Positions 50,878-58,695 of a stretch of DNA of 64,000 bases are shown here, in pieces (the first letter of the stretch is position 1; every line of letters starts with the position of its first letter). The notes under the pieces were generated by a model. That model searched no databases. It was not told the DNA's origin and saw only the letters and a program-made list of their open reading frames with translations. The position numbers and the translations under genes were made by a program. This DNA comes from Thermoplasmata archaeon (lineage in GTDB: Archaea > Thermoplasmatota > Thermoplasmata > RBG-16-68-12), in the NCBI GenBank assembly GCA_036395115.1, contig DASWDU010000044.1:1-64000 (forward strand), in the 5' to 3' direction.

Positions 50878-53169
50878 CTACAGAGCTTCGATAGGAAGAG
50901 AGAGAACGGACACCACCTGAGCCACGCGATCCAGTTCAGCTGAACTGTCGCTCGAGCCGTTTGGTTCCGAATCAGGCAAGGACTTTCCCTTGATTTCATG
51001 TACCTTTCGCAGCAACAAGTAGAATGCGACACCGGCCAAGTACCGATCTTCGACTGCACGCGAGACATCCGCTTCGAGCTTCCTTCTACGTAGTGCCTTT
51101 GCGAGATTGAGGTTGTCCAAGCTCACGTAAATACCCGAATCCTCCGGTTTCGCTTTCTCGATGACAACTTTGCCTACCGACCTCTCGTCCCACCCAAAAG
51201 CGGCCCACACCGCAGCGTTGTCGGCTTTCGATACGGGGAAAATTCTCGGTTCCGGAAGCTTCTCCTCCCCGGGTTCCTTCTTTCTCTCGAAGGGCGGTAC
51301 GATTACTATGCTTCTCTCAACGGCGAGGACTGAACCGTCTGGGAGGTCGAGTTCGAAACGCAGCTCCTCTTGGGTCCCGGTCTTTCCTGAGGGGGGACAA
51401 TGTGCAAAGTAGGAGATTTTCCCGTTGCGAAGACGGGAGCTACTTCTGCGAATAGTCAAGCCGGTCTTGTGAACTCCGCGGAAGTGTGAGTCCCAATCCG
51501 ACTCGAAATATGAATCGACGGCGTCGGTTTCTAGCCTTACCAGAGAGTTCCCACCCTTCTCAATCGGGATTGGGTCCTTCACGTTTGTGATTCGGAGATA
51601 AGTTGGAATTGGCTTAAGGTCAGGACGATCGAGTTCCTCCTCTCGAATTTCCTCAGGTCCTGCGTATTCTCTTTCCTGCTTCTTTTGCTTCTGACCCTCG
51701 AGGGGCTCTTTTCCCCGTGCCAGAATCAGTTCGGCAAGCTCCGGGTTTTGTCCAATGTATCGGCCAACAAGACTTCGGATTTTCGACGTGTCGCGCTCTG
51801 ATCTCGCGGACAGAATTTTGACCTTCCTATCTCGTTCAAAAGCCAGGACGTTTCGATCTTGGCGCAGGTGTTGAGCCACCTCCTCCATTAGGTCTTCCTT
51901 GAACTCACCTTCCTTCAGTCGATCACGCGTACTAGACAGGAGTTCCTTCTTCGACTGATTTGTTAGCCCGTCACAGTCGACCTGAACGATCAGGTAGTCA
52001 TGCGAATAGGTTAGATTCACCCGGTCGCGCAGGAAGGTCGTTTGTTCGACTCCATGACGTTGTCCGTTCAGAGTCACATAGATCGCGTGATTCCCCGAGA
52101 CATAACCTTTCTTGATATCGCGCCAATTCTCTAGCTCGTCCGCTGGCGACAGAGCCCAATAGTTGATTGTCACCGAACCTCTTGTCCCGAGCCTTAGTTC
52201 GTATGAGTCGGAACTCCAGATCTGCGCCTTGTCTCCCCGCCCTCCACTCCAGAGCCTGTTTGCCAGGCCTGCGAGCGCTCGATTTCGGTTCTCATATTGT
52301 ACACGAGACTCGTAGAGCCTCATTGGCAGGAGAGGATCGAAGAGTGATTGGCTGAGAAAGCTCCAGGCCGTACTTGCCGGCTGAAGCACGTCGCTGGTAC
52401 CCTTTGGCAGGTCGTATGACACCAGACGAATCAAGGTGCCATGTTCGAAGGCTATACGGATTTCGCGGGGGTCACAGGTAGGAACCCTCCTGGTTCCAGC
52501 TTCAACGCAATATTCCCAACGACCTCGTTTGAAAATGACGTCTGGTGTTGTCATGTCTCGATAGCGGACGATGCTCCAGCCGACCAGGTCGTCCCGGCCG
52601 GCTTTCAATAGGCTCGACTCTTTTCTTGATACAATGATCCCGTACGTGCAATGGGCGAACGAAGTCTGTCCACCCTGTCCGAACGCACCCATCAGATACA
52701 GCTTCGACACTTTGTAGTCCTCGTTCAACCCTAACAACGTCGCGGGGAAGTCAAGTGGGTGTTGACCGATGCCTTGGTCTTGTATTTCGATGGTTGGGCG
52801 CTTCGAACTCTCGCTATCCATGAACTTGACTTTGATGTGTGAAGCGAGTTCGCCGATTCTCCTCTGCTCGCACCACCTTAGCTTGCCGTCCTTCAACTCG
52901 TAAATCGCTTCGACCGCCTTCCGCGGGCTAGTGGTTCTCTTGAGCTCAGGTCGGAGTTCGACTTGGAGTTCAATCATAGCATCGATGGCGTTTGTGATTC
53001 TCTCGGTAATCCCATCGTAGGGATCCGCGCCCATGGAAATAATCCCATAATTGCCCGCGTTGCCGCCAAGGGGAACCCATTCGATTCTGTTACTGAGACG
53101 CTCGATTACCTTCTCCACATCTCCAGCTGTAGTCGCCATCAATAACTCGTTGAGTTCAGAATCACGCAT
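50878..53169 (-). CDS. GHKL (Hsp90/MutL/MORC-type) ATPase, large
   Basis: 763 residues. GHKL ATP-binding fold in the N-terminal 250 residues: N-box TERITNAIDAMIE (Glu56, Asn60, Asp63), G1 IQDQGIG at about 130-135 (DxGxG), and the lid/G2 motif GAFGQGGQTS at 161-170. Then a MutL-transducer-like region, a charged helical section with KQKKQEREYAGPEEIREEEL (about 500-525), a beta-rich domain (PTYLRITNVKDPIPIEKGGN) and a C-terminal helical domain ending DRVAQVVSVLSLP. There is no histidine-kinase H-box, so it is a mechanochemical or clamp-type GHKL. It is the second gene after a small partner (8-base overlap). MutL/MORC-type ATPases linked to restriction-modification genes have been described in bacteria. 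Confidence 0.8.
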   Translation of the reverse strand: MRDSELNELLMATTAGDVEKVIERLSNRIEWVPLGGNAGNYGIISMGADPYDGITERITNAIDAMIELQVELRPELKRTTSPRKAVEAIYELKDGKLRWCEQRRIGELASHIKVKFMDSESSKRPTIEIQDQGIGQHPLDFPATLLGLNEDYKVSKLYLMGAFGQGGQTSFAHCTYGIIVSRKESSLLKAGRDDLVGWSIVRYRDMTTPDVIFKRGRWEYCVEAGTRRVPTCDPREIRIAFEHGTLIRLVSYDLPKGTSDVLQPASTAWSFLSQSLFDPLLPMRLYESRVQYENRNRALAGLANRLWSGGRGDKAQIWSSDSYELRLGTRGSVTINYWALSPADELENWRDIKKGYVSGNHAIYVTLNGQRHGVEQTTFLRDRVNLTYSHDYLIVQVDCDGLTNQSKKELLSSTRDRLKEGEFKEDLMEEVAQHLRQDRNVLAFERDRKVKILSARSERDTSKIRSLVGRYIGQNPELAELILARGKEPLEGQKQKKQEREYAGPEEIREEELDRPDLKPIPTYLRITNVKDPIPIEKGGNSLVRLETDAVDSYFESDWDSHFRGVHKTGLTIRRSSSRLRNGKISYFAHCPPSGKTGTQEELRFELDLPDGSVLAVERSIVIVPPFERKKEPGEEKLPEPRIFPVSKADNAAVWAAFGWDERSVGKVVIEKAKPEDSGIYVSLDNLNLAKALRRRKLEADVSRAVEDRYLAGVAFYLLLRKVHEIKGKSLPDSEPNGSSDSSAELDRVAQVVSVLSLPIEAL

Positions 53170-53650
53170 CGGCTACCAGTGCTCCAGTCTCCTTTTGCGC
53201 AAGAAACTCCAGCGTGTTTGTGAGGAAGTATTCAACTGATTCCTCGGAGGGATCATTACCGTTCGCGATGAGGATCTGTCGAACAACCTTTCGTTGTTCC
53301 GATTTCGCGATTTCTCTCCGCTCGAGAGCCTTCACGAGGGGTTCGTAAATGTTCGCGACAAGACCTTTGGAATTCTGAATCTTCGCGACCACGTTCCATC
53401 CACGAGTCCTGACACGGTTCCTTTTGCGTCTGCGCCGGCGTGCTCTCCCAGGCCTTCTTTCCGTCGATGGGTGGACCCTTTCCGTCGCCGGGTGGGCCCC
53501 GGATTCATCATCCACGAGGACTGCGAAAACAACATGGTCCTTCTCCAGATAGGGATCTACCCCAGCTAGGTCAACTCCATACTGTGTCTTCAGGAGATCC
53601 CGAATCTCCTCGACTGGAATCTTGAACAACCGTTCTTCGCGGACCTTCAT
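53162..53650 (-). CDS. small partner of the GHKL ATPase
   Basis: 162 residues, ATG start 26 bases after an A/T-rich box, leading the ATPase operon with an 8-base overlap. N-terminal part ERLFKIPVEEIRDLLKTQYG and EKDHVVFAVLVDD; a very basic linker (RPGRARRRRRKRNRVRTRG), then a helical C-terminal part (VKALERREIAKSEQRKVVRQ). Basic linkers of this kind often bind nucleic acid. No family recognised. Confidence 0.6.
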   Translation of the reverse strand: MKVREERLFKIPVEEIRDLLKTQYGVDLAGVDPYLEKDHVVFAVLVDDESGAHPATERVHPSTERRPGRARRRRRKRNRVRTRGWNVVAKIQNSKGLVANIYEPLVKALERREIAKSEQRKVVRQILIANGNDPSEESVEYFLTNTLEFLAQKETGALVADA

Positions 53651-53664
53651 GGCGTATCCTCTAT

Positions 53665-53690
53665 ACGCTATAATGTTTATAGACTTTACG
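53665..53690. promoter_or_regulatory. A/T-rich bidirectional promoter region
   Basis: CTATAATGTTTATAGAC is A/T-rich and roughly palindromic. On the minus strand an ATAAACAT box is about 26 bases from the ATG at 53650; on the plus strand it would start transcripts near 53702 for the RHH-methyltransferase operon. The RHH product could bind this shared region (inference). Confidence 0.45.
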
Positions 53691-53777
53691 GCGGTTTGGG
53701 TCGCAGAGGCGGCCAGAAAGAGTATTGTATGTCTAATTCATATCCTACGCGATACGAAAACGATATCAGGCGATACT

Positions 53778-53978
53778 CTGGCAGCTCCAAAACGAGTCCT
53801 TGTGACTTTTACGCCAGAGCAATGGCGAATCATCGAGTCGCTGAAAGGGGAAATGGGAAGAGGAGACGCAGCGGCCGTGAGGACGATTGTGATTTCCTGG
53901 TTGATTGAGAAAGGGTTCGCCCTTCAGGCGATTAAGAACAGGGCACGTAAGAAGACCGGCCATCAGAGGACTTCATGA
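53778..53978 (+). CDS. ribbon-helix-helix DNA-binding protein, start uncertain
   Basis: 66 residues from a CTG at 53778; the frame extends further upstream, with an ATG at 53673 that lies inside the promoter box, and a GTG at 53802. Core: KRVLVTFTPEQW (ribbon strand and helix start), IIESLKGEMGRGDAAAVRTIVISWLIEKG (two helices), the CopG/MetJ-type arrangement. A small basic tail follows. Its stop overlaps the methyltransferase start as ATGA. Probably an autoregulator of the divergent operons. Confidence 0.55.
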   Translation: MAAPKRVLVTFTPEQWRIIESLKGEMGRGDAAAVRTIVISWLIEKGFALQAIKNRARKKTGHQRTS

Positions 53979-54868
53979 TTCGAGCGAAGCGATCGGTTGA
54001 CCCTCGCAACCGGTTGAATGATCTCACCGGCAAGGAGTGGCTACAATTGTCTCGTTCATGGTGGTTCCAGACGGGGCTTGGCAAGAACCATCCTGAGGCC
54101 TCAATCGAGGCAATGCATCCCGCTCCATTCTCGTTTCACGACATCCGCAAACTTGTGCAGTTTTTCACAAAGCCAGGCATGACTGTCCTCGATCCATTCT
54201 GCGGCGTGGCTTCAACATTGAAGGCCGCTGCGTTGTGCGAGAGGAATGCGATCGGGATCGAACTTTCACCTCGCTGGGTACGCTTGGGGAAACGCCGTCT
54301 TGAGGAGGAGTTACCAGAGCATGTTCGATCCAAAGTCCGAATCCGATTCATCCGCGGAGATTGCATAAGAAGGCTTCCGAAACTCGCGAGGAAGAGCGTG
54401 GACTTCATTGTAACCAGCCCCCCCTACTGGAACATTCTCAACAAGGATCCCGATCACAAAGTAATCTCCGAGAGATTAGATCGAGGTCTAGAGACTCGCT
54501 ACTCGAAGAGCCTGTCGGACCTGGGGAATGTCGATGATTATGACACATATTTGATGAAGTTGCGTCGAGCATTCCGGCAATGCCTTGGGGTTCTCAAGCG
54601 TGGACGATACATGGTGGTGATTGTCGGCGACTTCCGTCACAAAAGCGTGTTCTACCCATTCCACATCCACGCTGCGGTTGAAGGCGAGAAAGCCGGTTTC
54701 CGCCTTCGCGGGGTACTCCTGCTCATCCAAGGCGAAAAGCGGTTGTTTCCCTACGGATACCCCTTTGACTTTGTTCCGAATATCCATCATCAGTACGCAC
54801 TGATCTTCCAGCGACCAGTTCGCTCGGCACCAAATCCTTCTCGAGTCTTCGGCATGAACGGACTATAG
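53975..54868 (+). CDS. site-specific DNA methyltransferase (N4-cytosine / N6-adenine type)
   Basis: 297 residues, ATGA overlap with the RHH gene. Motif I DPFCGVAST at residues 73-81 (SAM site) precedes motif IV TSPPYW at 147-152 (target amine); the order and the SPPY motif fit N4C or N6A amino-methyltransferases. The N-terminal SWWFQTGLGKNHPEASIEAMHPAPF segment and C-terminal GVLLLIQGEKRLFPYGYP are also family-like. No target-recognition domain of usual size and no obvious restriction enzyme follows in the operon; the GHKL ATPase operon is divergent. Confidence 0.88.
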   Translation: MIRAKRSVDPRNRLNDLTGKEWLQLSRSWWFQTGLGKNHPEASIEAMHPAPFSFHDIRKLVQFFTKPGMTVLDPFCGVASTLKAAALCERNAIGIELSPRWVRLGKRRLEEELPEHVRSKVRIRFIRGDCIRRLPKLARKSVDFIVTSPPYWNILNKDPDHKVISERLDRGLETRYSKSLSDLGNVDDYDTYLMKLRRAFRQCLGVLKRGRYMVVIVGDFRHKSVFYPFHIHAAVEGEKAGFRLRGVLLLIQGEKRLFPYGYPFDFVPNIHHQYALIFQRPVRSAPNPSRVFGMNGL

Positions 54869-55007
54869 GGTTCCGTTCACTCTTACACTGGGGAGCGTGT
54901 CGACTTGGAGCGATTACTCACTGGCGAACGGTGGTGATTTGGCGCAATCGTCTTGGACCCCAATCTGGGGCGCAGCATCCTCAAAAATGATGCGGGTCGC
55001 ACGAGGG

Positions 55008-55754
55008 TTATGTGACGAGCCGAACTGCGTTACTGACTATGCGCGAAGCCTCTTTCTGCAAGATTTCGTACTTGGCGGCCGCATTAGGGTCTTCTCCGGC
55101 ATGTTTGAGAACGCCGACGAGGAACTCGAATTTCTTCAATGCAGCTCCGAGGACCGAGACATCAACTTCCCGGCCTCCGCGATCTGGATCCAGTAGCGCA
55201 ATGATGTCACTTCGGTCCTTGATGACTTTTGTTTTCTCCCACGCTGGATTTCGACTCTGGTTATTCTCAAGGCGGTACGATCGGTCGTAGGCAGCTTTCA
55301 GCTTGAACAGAACGAGCAACGCACGTGAAGGGACCAGCACGGGTATCCTACCGAGAGTGCGTTCTATGGTCTGTCCCTCCAAAATCGAGAAGTTCAGTCT
55401 GTGTTTTCGACCCATGAAATAGTCATCTGCCTCTCGACGGGCAAACTCGACCACGATTTCGTCGGGAGGGGTCCCCTTCCTCATCGTAAGCCATCGTCGT
55501 GACTCGGTTCTGTCTTCGGTGTATCCATGGTTTTTGGCAAGCCAGTAACCAAGCCGTTTTCGAGTCTCAGAATTAGTCACGATGTCGATGTCGACGCTAC
55601 CGTAATAGTCGTTGTACAGGTATACCGCCCAGCCGCCGATGAGAACGGCAGGCTGCAGGCCAGGTCCGCCGCTCTTATTGTATTCAGCGACTTTTGCGAG
55701 TATTATCTCGAGTTCTCGAAAGCTGAGTTCGACGAGAGTGTCACGGATGGGCAT
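55008..55754 (-). CDS. nucleotidyltransferase, AbiEii-like
   Basis: 248 residues. Polymerase-beta-like minimal nucleotidyltransferase: GGWAVYLYNDYYGSVDIDIV gives the Gly pair (40-41) and the metal Asps (55 and 57) after Ser53; a third acidic residue lies in EIVVEFARRE. The C-terminal KDRSDIIALLDPD is the helical segment seen in AbiEii toxins. AbiEii proteins are the toxin half of type IV toxin-antitoxin phage-defence pairs. The start overlaps the end of the AbiEi-like gene by 14 bases. Confidence 0.8.
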   Translation of the reverse strand: MPIRDTLVELSFRELEIILAKVAEYNKSGGPGLQPAVLIGGWAVYLYNDYYGSVDIDIVTNSETRKRLGYWLAKNHGYTEDRTESRRWLTMRKGTPPDEIVVEFARREADDYFMGRKHRLNFSILEGQTIERTLGRIPVLVPSRALLVLFKLKAAYDRSYRLENNQSRNPAWEKTKVIKDRSDIIALLDPDRGGREVDVSVLGAALKKFEFLVGVLKHAGEDPNAAAKYEILQKEASRIVSNAVRLVT

Positions 55755-56718
55755 AGGGCTTCACCATCTCGAGCGCAAGATCACGTGAGCTGAACCCCAG
55801 CCCTGCGATATCCAATAGAGTCAGTTCCCAACTGGCCATCAGGATACCTTGGATGGATTCCAGCCCCTCCAACGGCCGGTCTGGTTTGAAAACGTTAGCC
55901 GTGACTTTGCCTGCGCCCGAGCCTACCAGTCCCAGATCATCTTCAGCGAGATAGAGATCGATCGACTTGAACTGCCGAGAATATCCTGTGCGAAGGGTTG
56001 CAGAGGTTCGCGCTGTGAATGCAAAATGAGCCCCAGCCCGCTTGAGGATTCGCGTTAGTTGTCGCGCTCCTTCGAACGCATTGTCGTATTCTGACGCAAA
56101 GACGCCGACTCTGAGGCTTTCGAAAGGCCTCTCCCAGGCAACACCATTGAGAAGCTTCTCCACGTCAAGGAATCGCACCATTGAGCCTTGCCGACCTGCA
56201 ATGCCTTCTCTGACTAGCCTCTGGACCGTCGCATGCGCCCAGGCATACGACACCTTGGACTTCAGAGCGAGTTGGCGTATGCTCGTGGTTCGAAGCTCGA
56301 GAAGTCGGCAGACTACCCGCCAGGCCTTCGGACCAGTCAACCGTGAAGCCTCACGTGACCCGGGACCCTGTGAAGGCTGGATCTCCCTGGACAGGAGCTG
56401 TGGCGGGGGCTCAAGTGCATCAGCTCCGATCCTGCGCAGAAGGCCGTCGACACTCGGGGGCACCTCCCGTGACACAAGGATTGGCCGGATCTTCAGATTT
56501 GGATAACGAGCCTCGTACAAATCGCGATACAAGGCGAGTTGGGCAACATCGCTCTGTGTAGCGCGCCTGGCTTTCACTTCGATTACGTAGAGAGTCCGAC
56601 CGTCTCTTGCGGTAAAATCTGGTCGAATTGAGTCGACTGCAGGCTCGCGTTTGAGTGATTTCTCAGGGAGATGGAGTCGATCGATGATATAGAACTCGAG
56701 CGGTTCTGGGGCCGGCAT
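55741..56718 (-). CDS. AbiEi-like regulator with an N-terminal PD-(D/E)XK nuclease-like domain
   Basis: 325 residues from the ATG at 56718, 26 bases after a TATA box. Residues 1-105 look like a PD-(D/E)XK nuclease: IRPDFTA (Asp34) and YVIEVKARR (Glu47, Lys49) followed by QLALYRDLYEARYP, as in RecB/Cas4-like folds. Residues about 130-195 are a winged helix (TTSIRQLALKSKVSYAWAHA, VQRLVREGIAG). The C-terminal part (about 200-325) resembles the AbiEi antitoxin domain. Usual AbiEi proteins have only the winged helix and C-terminal domain. Overlap with the NTase gene fits an AbiE-type pair. Confidence 0.68.
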   Translation of the reverse strand: MPAPEPLEFYIIDRLHLPEKSLKREPAVDSIRPDFTARDGRTLYVIEVKARRATQSDVAQLALYRDLYEARYPNLKIRPILVSREVPPSVDGLLRRIGADALEPPPQLLSREIQPSQGPGSREASRLTGPKAWRVVCRLLELRTTSIRQLALKSKVSYAWAHATVQRLVREGIAGRQGSMVRFLDVEKLLNGVAWERPFESLRVGVFASEYDNAFEGARQLTRILKRAGAHFAFTARTSATLRTGYSRQFKSIDLYLAEDDLGLVGSGAGKVTANVFKPDRPLEGLESIQGILMASWELTLLDIAGLGFSSRDLALEMVKPYAHP

Positions 56719-56740
56719 GCTATATCGTACTGCAACGATA

Positions 56741-56750
56741 CTATATAAGT
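56741..56750 (-). promoter_or_regulatory. TATA box of the AbiE-like operon
   Basis: ACTTATATAG on the minus strand, centred 26 bases before the ATG at 56718. Confidence 0.55.
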
Positions 56751-56753
56751 ATA

Positions 56754-56775
56754 TCACTGATATATGTCACTGATA
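56754..56775. repeat. direct repeat beside the AbiE-like promoter
   Basis: TCACTGATA occurs at 56754-56762 and 56767-56775, 13 bases apart, directly upstream of the TATA box. ATACT/AGTAT flanks the box itself. This suits an operator for the winged-helix protein; AbiEi antitoxins are known to repress their own promoters through repeats. Confidence 0.45.
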
Positions 56776-56903
56776 ATCTCGCGCGCCATCGCCATAATAC
56801 GATATGGCTGAAATCTCAGCATTCGATAGCAACACTATGACGCGATTGTCTTCCCCGCAGGTTCCTCCATTTCAGTTGTTCGCATGAAGAGCATCGCGCG
56901 AAT

Positions 56904-57623
56904 TCAGAGCTCCGAGGAAAGGACTGTTTCTGCTCCATTTACGAACCTCTCGATGAAGTCAGCACAGGACTCTGCATCCGCCCTGGCGATATCTCGTCGT
57001 CTTCCACCACCCCTTCGCCTGCCTATGCGGTCGTGTTCGTGGGCGATCTGGTTTCGTCTTTCGGCCCATCTGGACAAGCGGGATCTGATGGTGTCCTCCT
57101 CGAGGTCTATTTCCTCTCCAACTTTCGAGAAGAAATCCTCAACGCCGAGAAGCTTGACTGCGTCGAGGACCTTGTCAGGTTTCATGTAGGACAGCGTATA
57201 CAGCCGATCCTTCAGGACAGCTTTGATTTTCTCGTGTGGCCTGTTGTAGTATCGCAGCATCCTCTCCACCTCGAGGACCGGCATGGCCATGTTGCCTAGA
57301 GGCCCCGGCATTTTCTCGATGTCCGCATTCAAAATCGGAACGATGGCGTCCTCAATCTTCTGGTGGAAATAGGCATCAAGAGCGCTCAACGAGAAGACAA
57401 CAGCAGACCGGAGAAGCTCCTTCCTGTCCTCGGTAAGAAGGCCGGCGGTGCGAGCCGTTTTGTCATAGATTGCAATCAAGTTGCGTGCCGACTTGATGTT
57501 CTCCCCGAAATCCTCGAAAGCGGTCAAGCTTGCTTGCCAGCCACGAACCCCTTCGGTAGGGCCATAATTCTTTCGGCCTATGCCTCTAGAGTGGCGGCAT
57601 GATGCGATTGTCTCGCCTTCCAA
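56904..57623 (-). CDS. HEPN-domain RNase-like protein
   Basis: 239 residues, TTG start (other starts possible). An all-helical protein with VVFSLSALDAYFHQKIEDAI early (the RiboL-PSP/MAE_28990-type HEPN helix) and the RNase motif RNQIAH (Arg190, His195, an Rx4H motif) in WAERRNQIAHEHDRI, followed by a basic RRRGGGRRR loop and a short helix. HEPN proteins are metal-independent RNases frequent in toxin and abortive-infection systems. No MNT partner is adjacent, although the AbiEii-like NTase lies two genes away. Confidence 0.72.
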   Translation of the reverse strand: MEGETIASCRHSRGIGRKNYGPTEGVRGWQASLTAFEDFGENIKSARNLIAIYDKTARTAGLLTEDRKELLRSAVVFSLSALDAYFHQKIEDAIVPILNADIEKMPGPLGNMAMPVLEVERMLRYYNRPHEKIKAVLKDRLYTLSYMKPDKVLDAVKLLGVEDFFSKVGEEIDLEEDTIRSRLSRWAERRNQIAHEHDRIGRRRGGGRRRDIARADAESCADFIERFVNGAETVLSSEL

Positions 57624-57690
57624 GTTCTAGATCGCCTGCTGGCCTTCTCGGGGGAAAAGGTCTAAGCTACCGACGAAGAGTCACGAATGA

Positions 57691-58596
57691 ATGCGGGATC
57701 CCAGGGACGAGTTGCGGACCCTAGTCGATCGGGGCAAATTCCTGATTCAGGAGGCGGAGGGTGTCAAACAGGCTAGTAGGTCTTTGGATCCGAACGTCCA
57801 ATTGGGAGTTGGAGTGTTCGATCTCGCGGTTGGGCTAAGAGGACGAAAGAGGCTAGCCGCGGCTCTGGGAAAGACGTGGCTTCGAGGAAACCTCGTTCAG
57901 CGCTACTCGTCTCTGACAAAGAACTTCGATCAATGGTACACCGAGACGGTTGCCACGCTGCGGAGAATCTCGGTCGCTAGGAAGAACCTGGCTCACGGCG
58001 GCAACAGCTCCGCTCTCGTGAAACGCCTCGCCACGGCCAAGACCTACCGGAGGCTCGACACCCAGATTGCGAAGGCCGTCGGAACCTTGGAGGCCATCGC
58101 ATCGGAAGACTTGGTCTACAATGACGAGATCGACGAACTCCGTTTCCAACGGAAGAAGGAGGCATTCGAGGAGCTTCGTAGGGGCAGAGAGGAGCAACTC
58201 CTGGACCTGAGGAAAGTAGCCCCGGAACTCGGTTCTGTCAAACTCGAAAACCGTCAAGAACTTCGGACTCAGCTGGCCGGTCATCCCGAGGTCGCTCGGA
58301 TGATTGAGGGAGCGTTGGACACCCTTTCGACGACCGGAGCCGACGCGAACAGGCAAGCCCTTGCCTCTTGCCGTTCAGCGATCGAACTTCTCCTAATCGA
58401 GATGACCGGAGAAACTGAGTGGCGGACAGGGCTTAATGAGCTCGCCGCGGGGACCCGCAAGAAGTTGGTGGCCGGCACGTATGCCTTTCTTTCCGGGTAT
58501 GGGTCGCACCCCGGAGGCGTTACAACGAAGCGGGATGCAGAGTATGGGATACGAATGACTATCGCGTCGTGCTTGTGGCTCCTGGGTCGCACTTAG
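57691..58596 (+). CDS. Abi-like helical protein of unknown function
   Basis: 301 residues, divergent from the HEPN gene. Residues 1-190 are helical and basic with RKNLAHGGNSS at about 92-103. The C-terminal 100 residues (SCRSAIELLLIEMTG, FLSGYGSHPGGVTTKRDAEYGIRM, TIASCLWLLGR) resemble the C-terminal HEPN-like helical bundle of abortive-infection-type proteins. The AH and SHPG motifs could be remnants or variants of an RNase site. No named family assigned. Confidence 0.55.
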   Translation: MRDPRDELRTLVDRGKFLIQEAEGVKQASRSLDPNVQLGVGVFDLAVGLRGRKRLAAALGKTWLRGNLVQRYSSLTKNFDQWYTETVATLRRISVARKNLAHGGNSSALVKRLATAKTYRRLDTQIAKAVGTLEAIASEDLVYNDEIDELRFQRKKEAFEELRRGREEQLLDLRKVAPELGSVKLENRQELRTQLAGHPEVARMIEGALDTLSTTGADANRQALASCRSAIELLLIEMTGETEWRTGLNELAAGTRKKLVAGTYAFLSGYGSHPGGVTTKRDAEYGIRMTIASCLWLLGRT

Positions 58597-58695
58597 GAAT
58601 TCCGGTTGGCATTGTCTCGAAAATTGTAGCGAGAGCCCATCAGGGTACGAAGTGCGTTCCCTCGATGCAAGGTTCCATAAGTAGTCGTCCGTCGT

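Noticed and set aside
54897-55196. A 99-codon plus-strand frame after the methyltransferase
   Set aside because: Mostly antisense to the nucleotidyltransferase gene, with no domain or SD.
56754-56775. Short direct repeat considered as a CRISPR or att site
   Set aside because: Only two 9-base copies, 13 bases apart, at a promoter; operator is the better reading.
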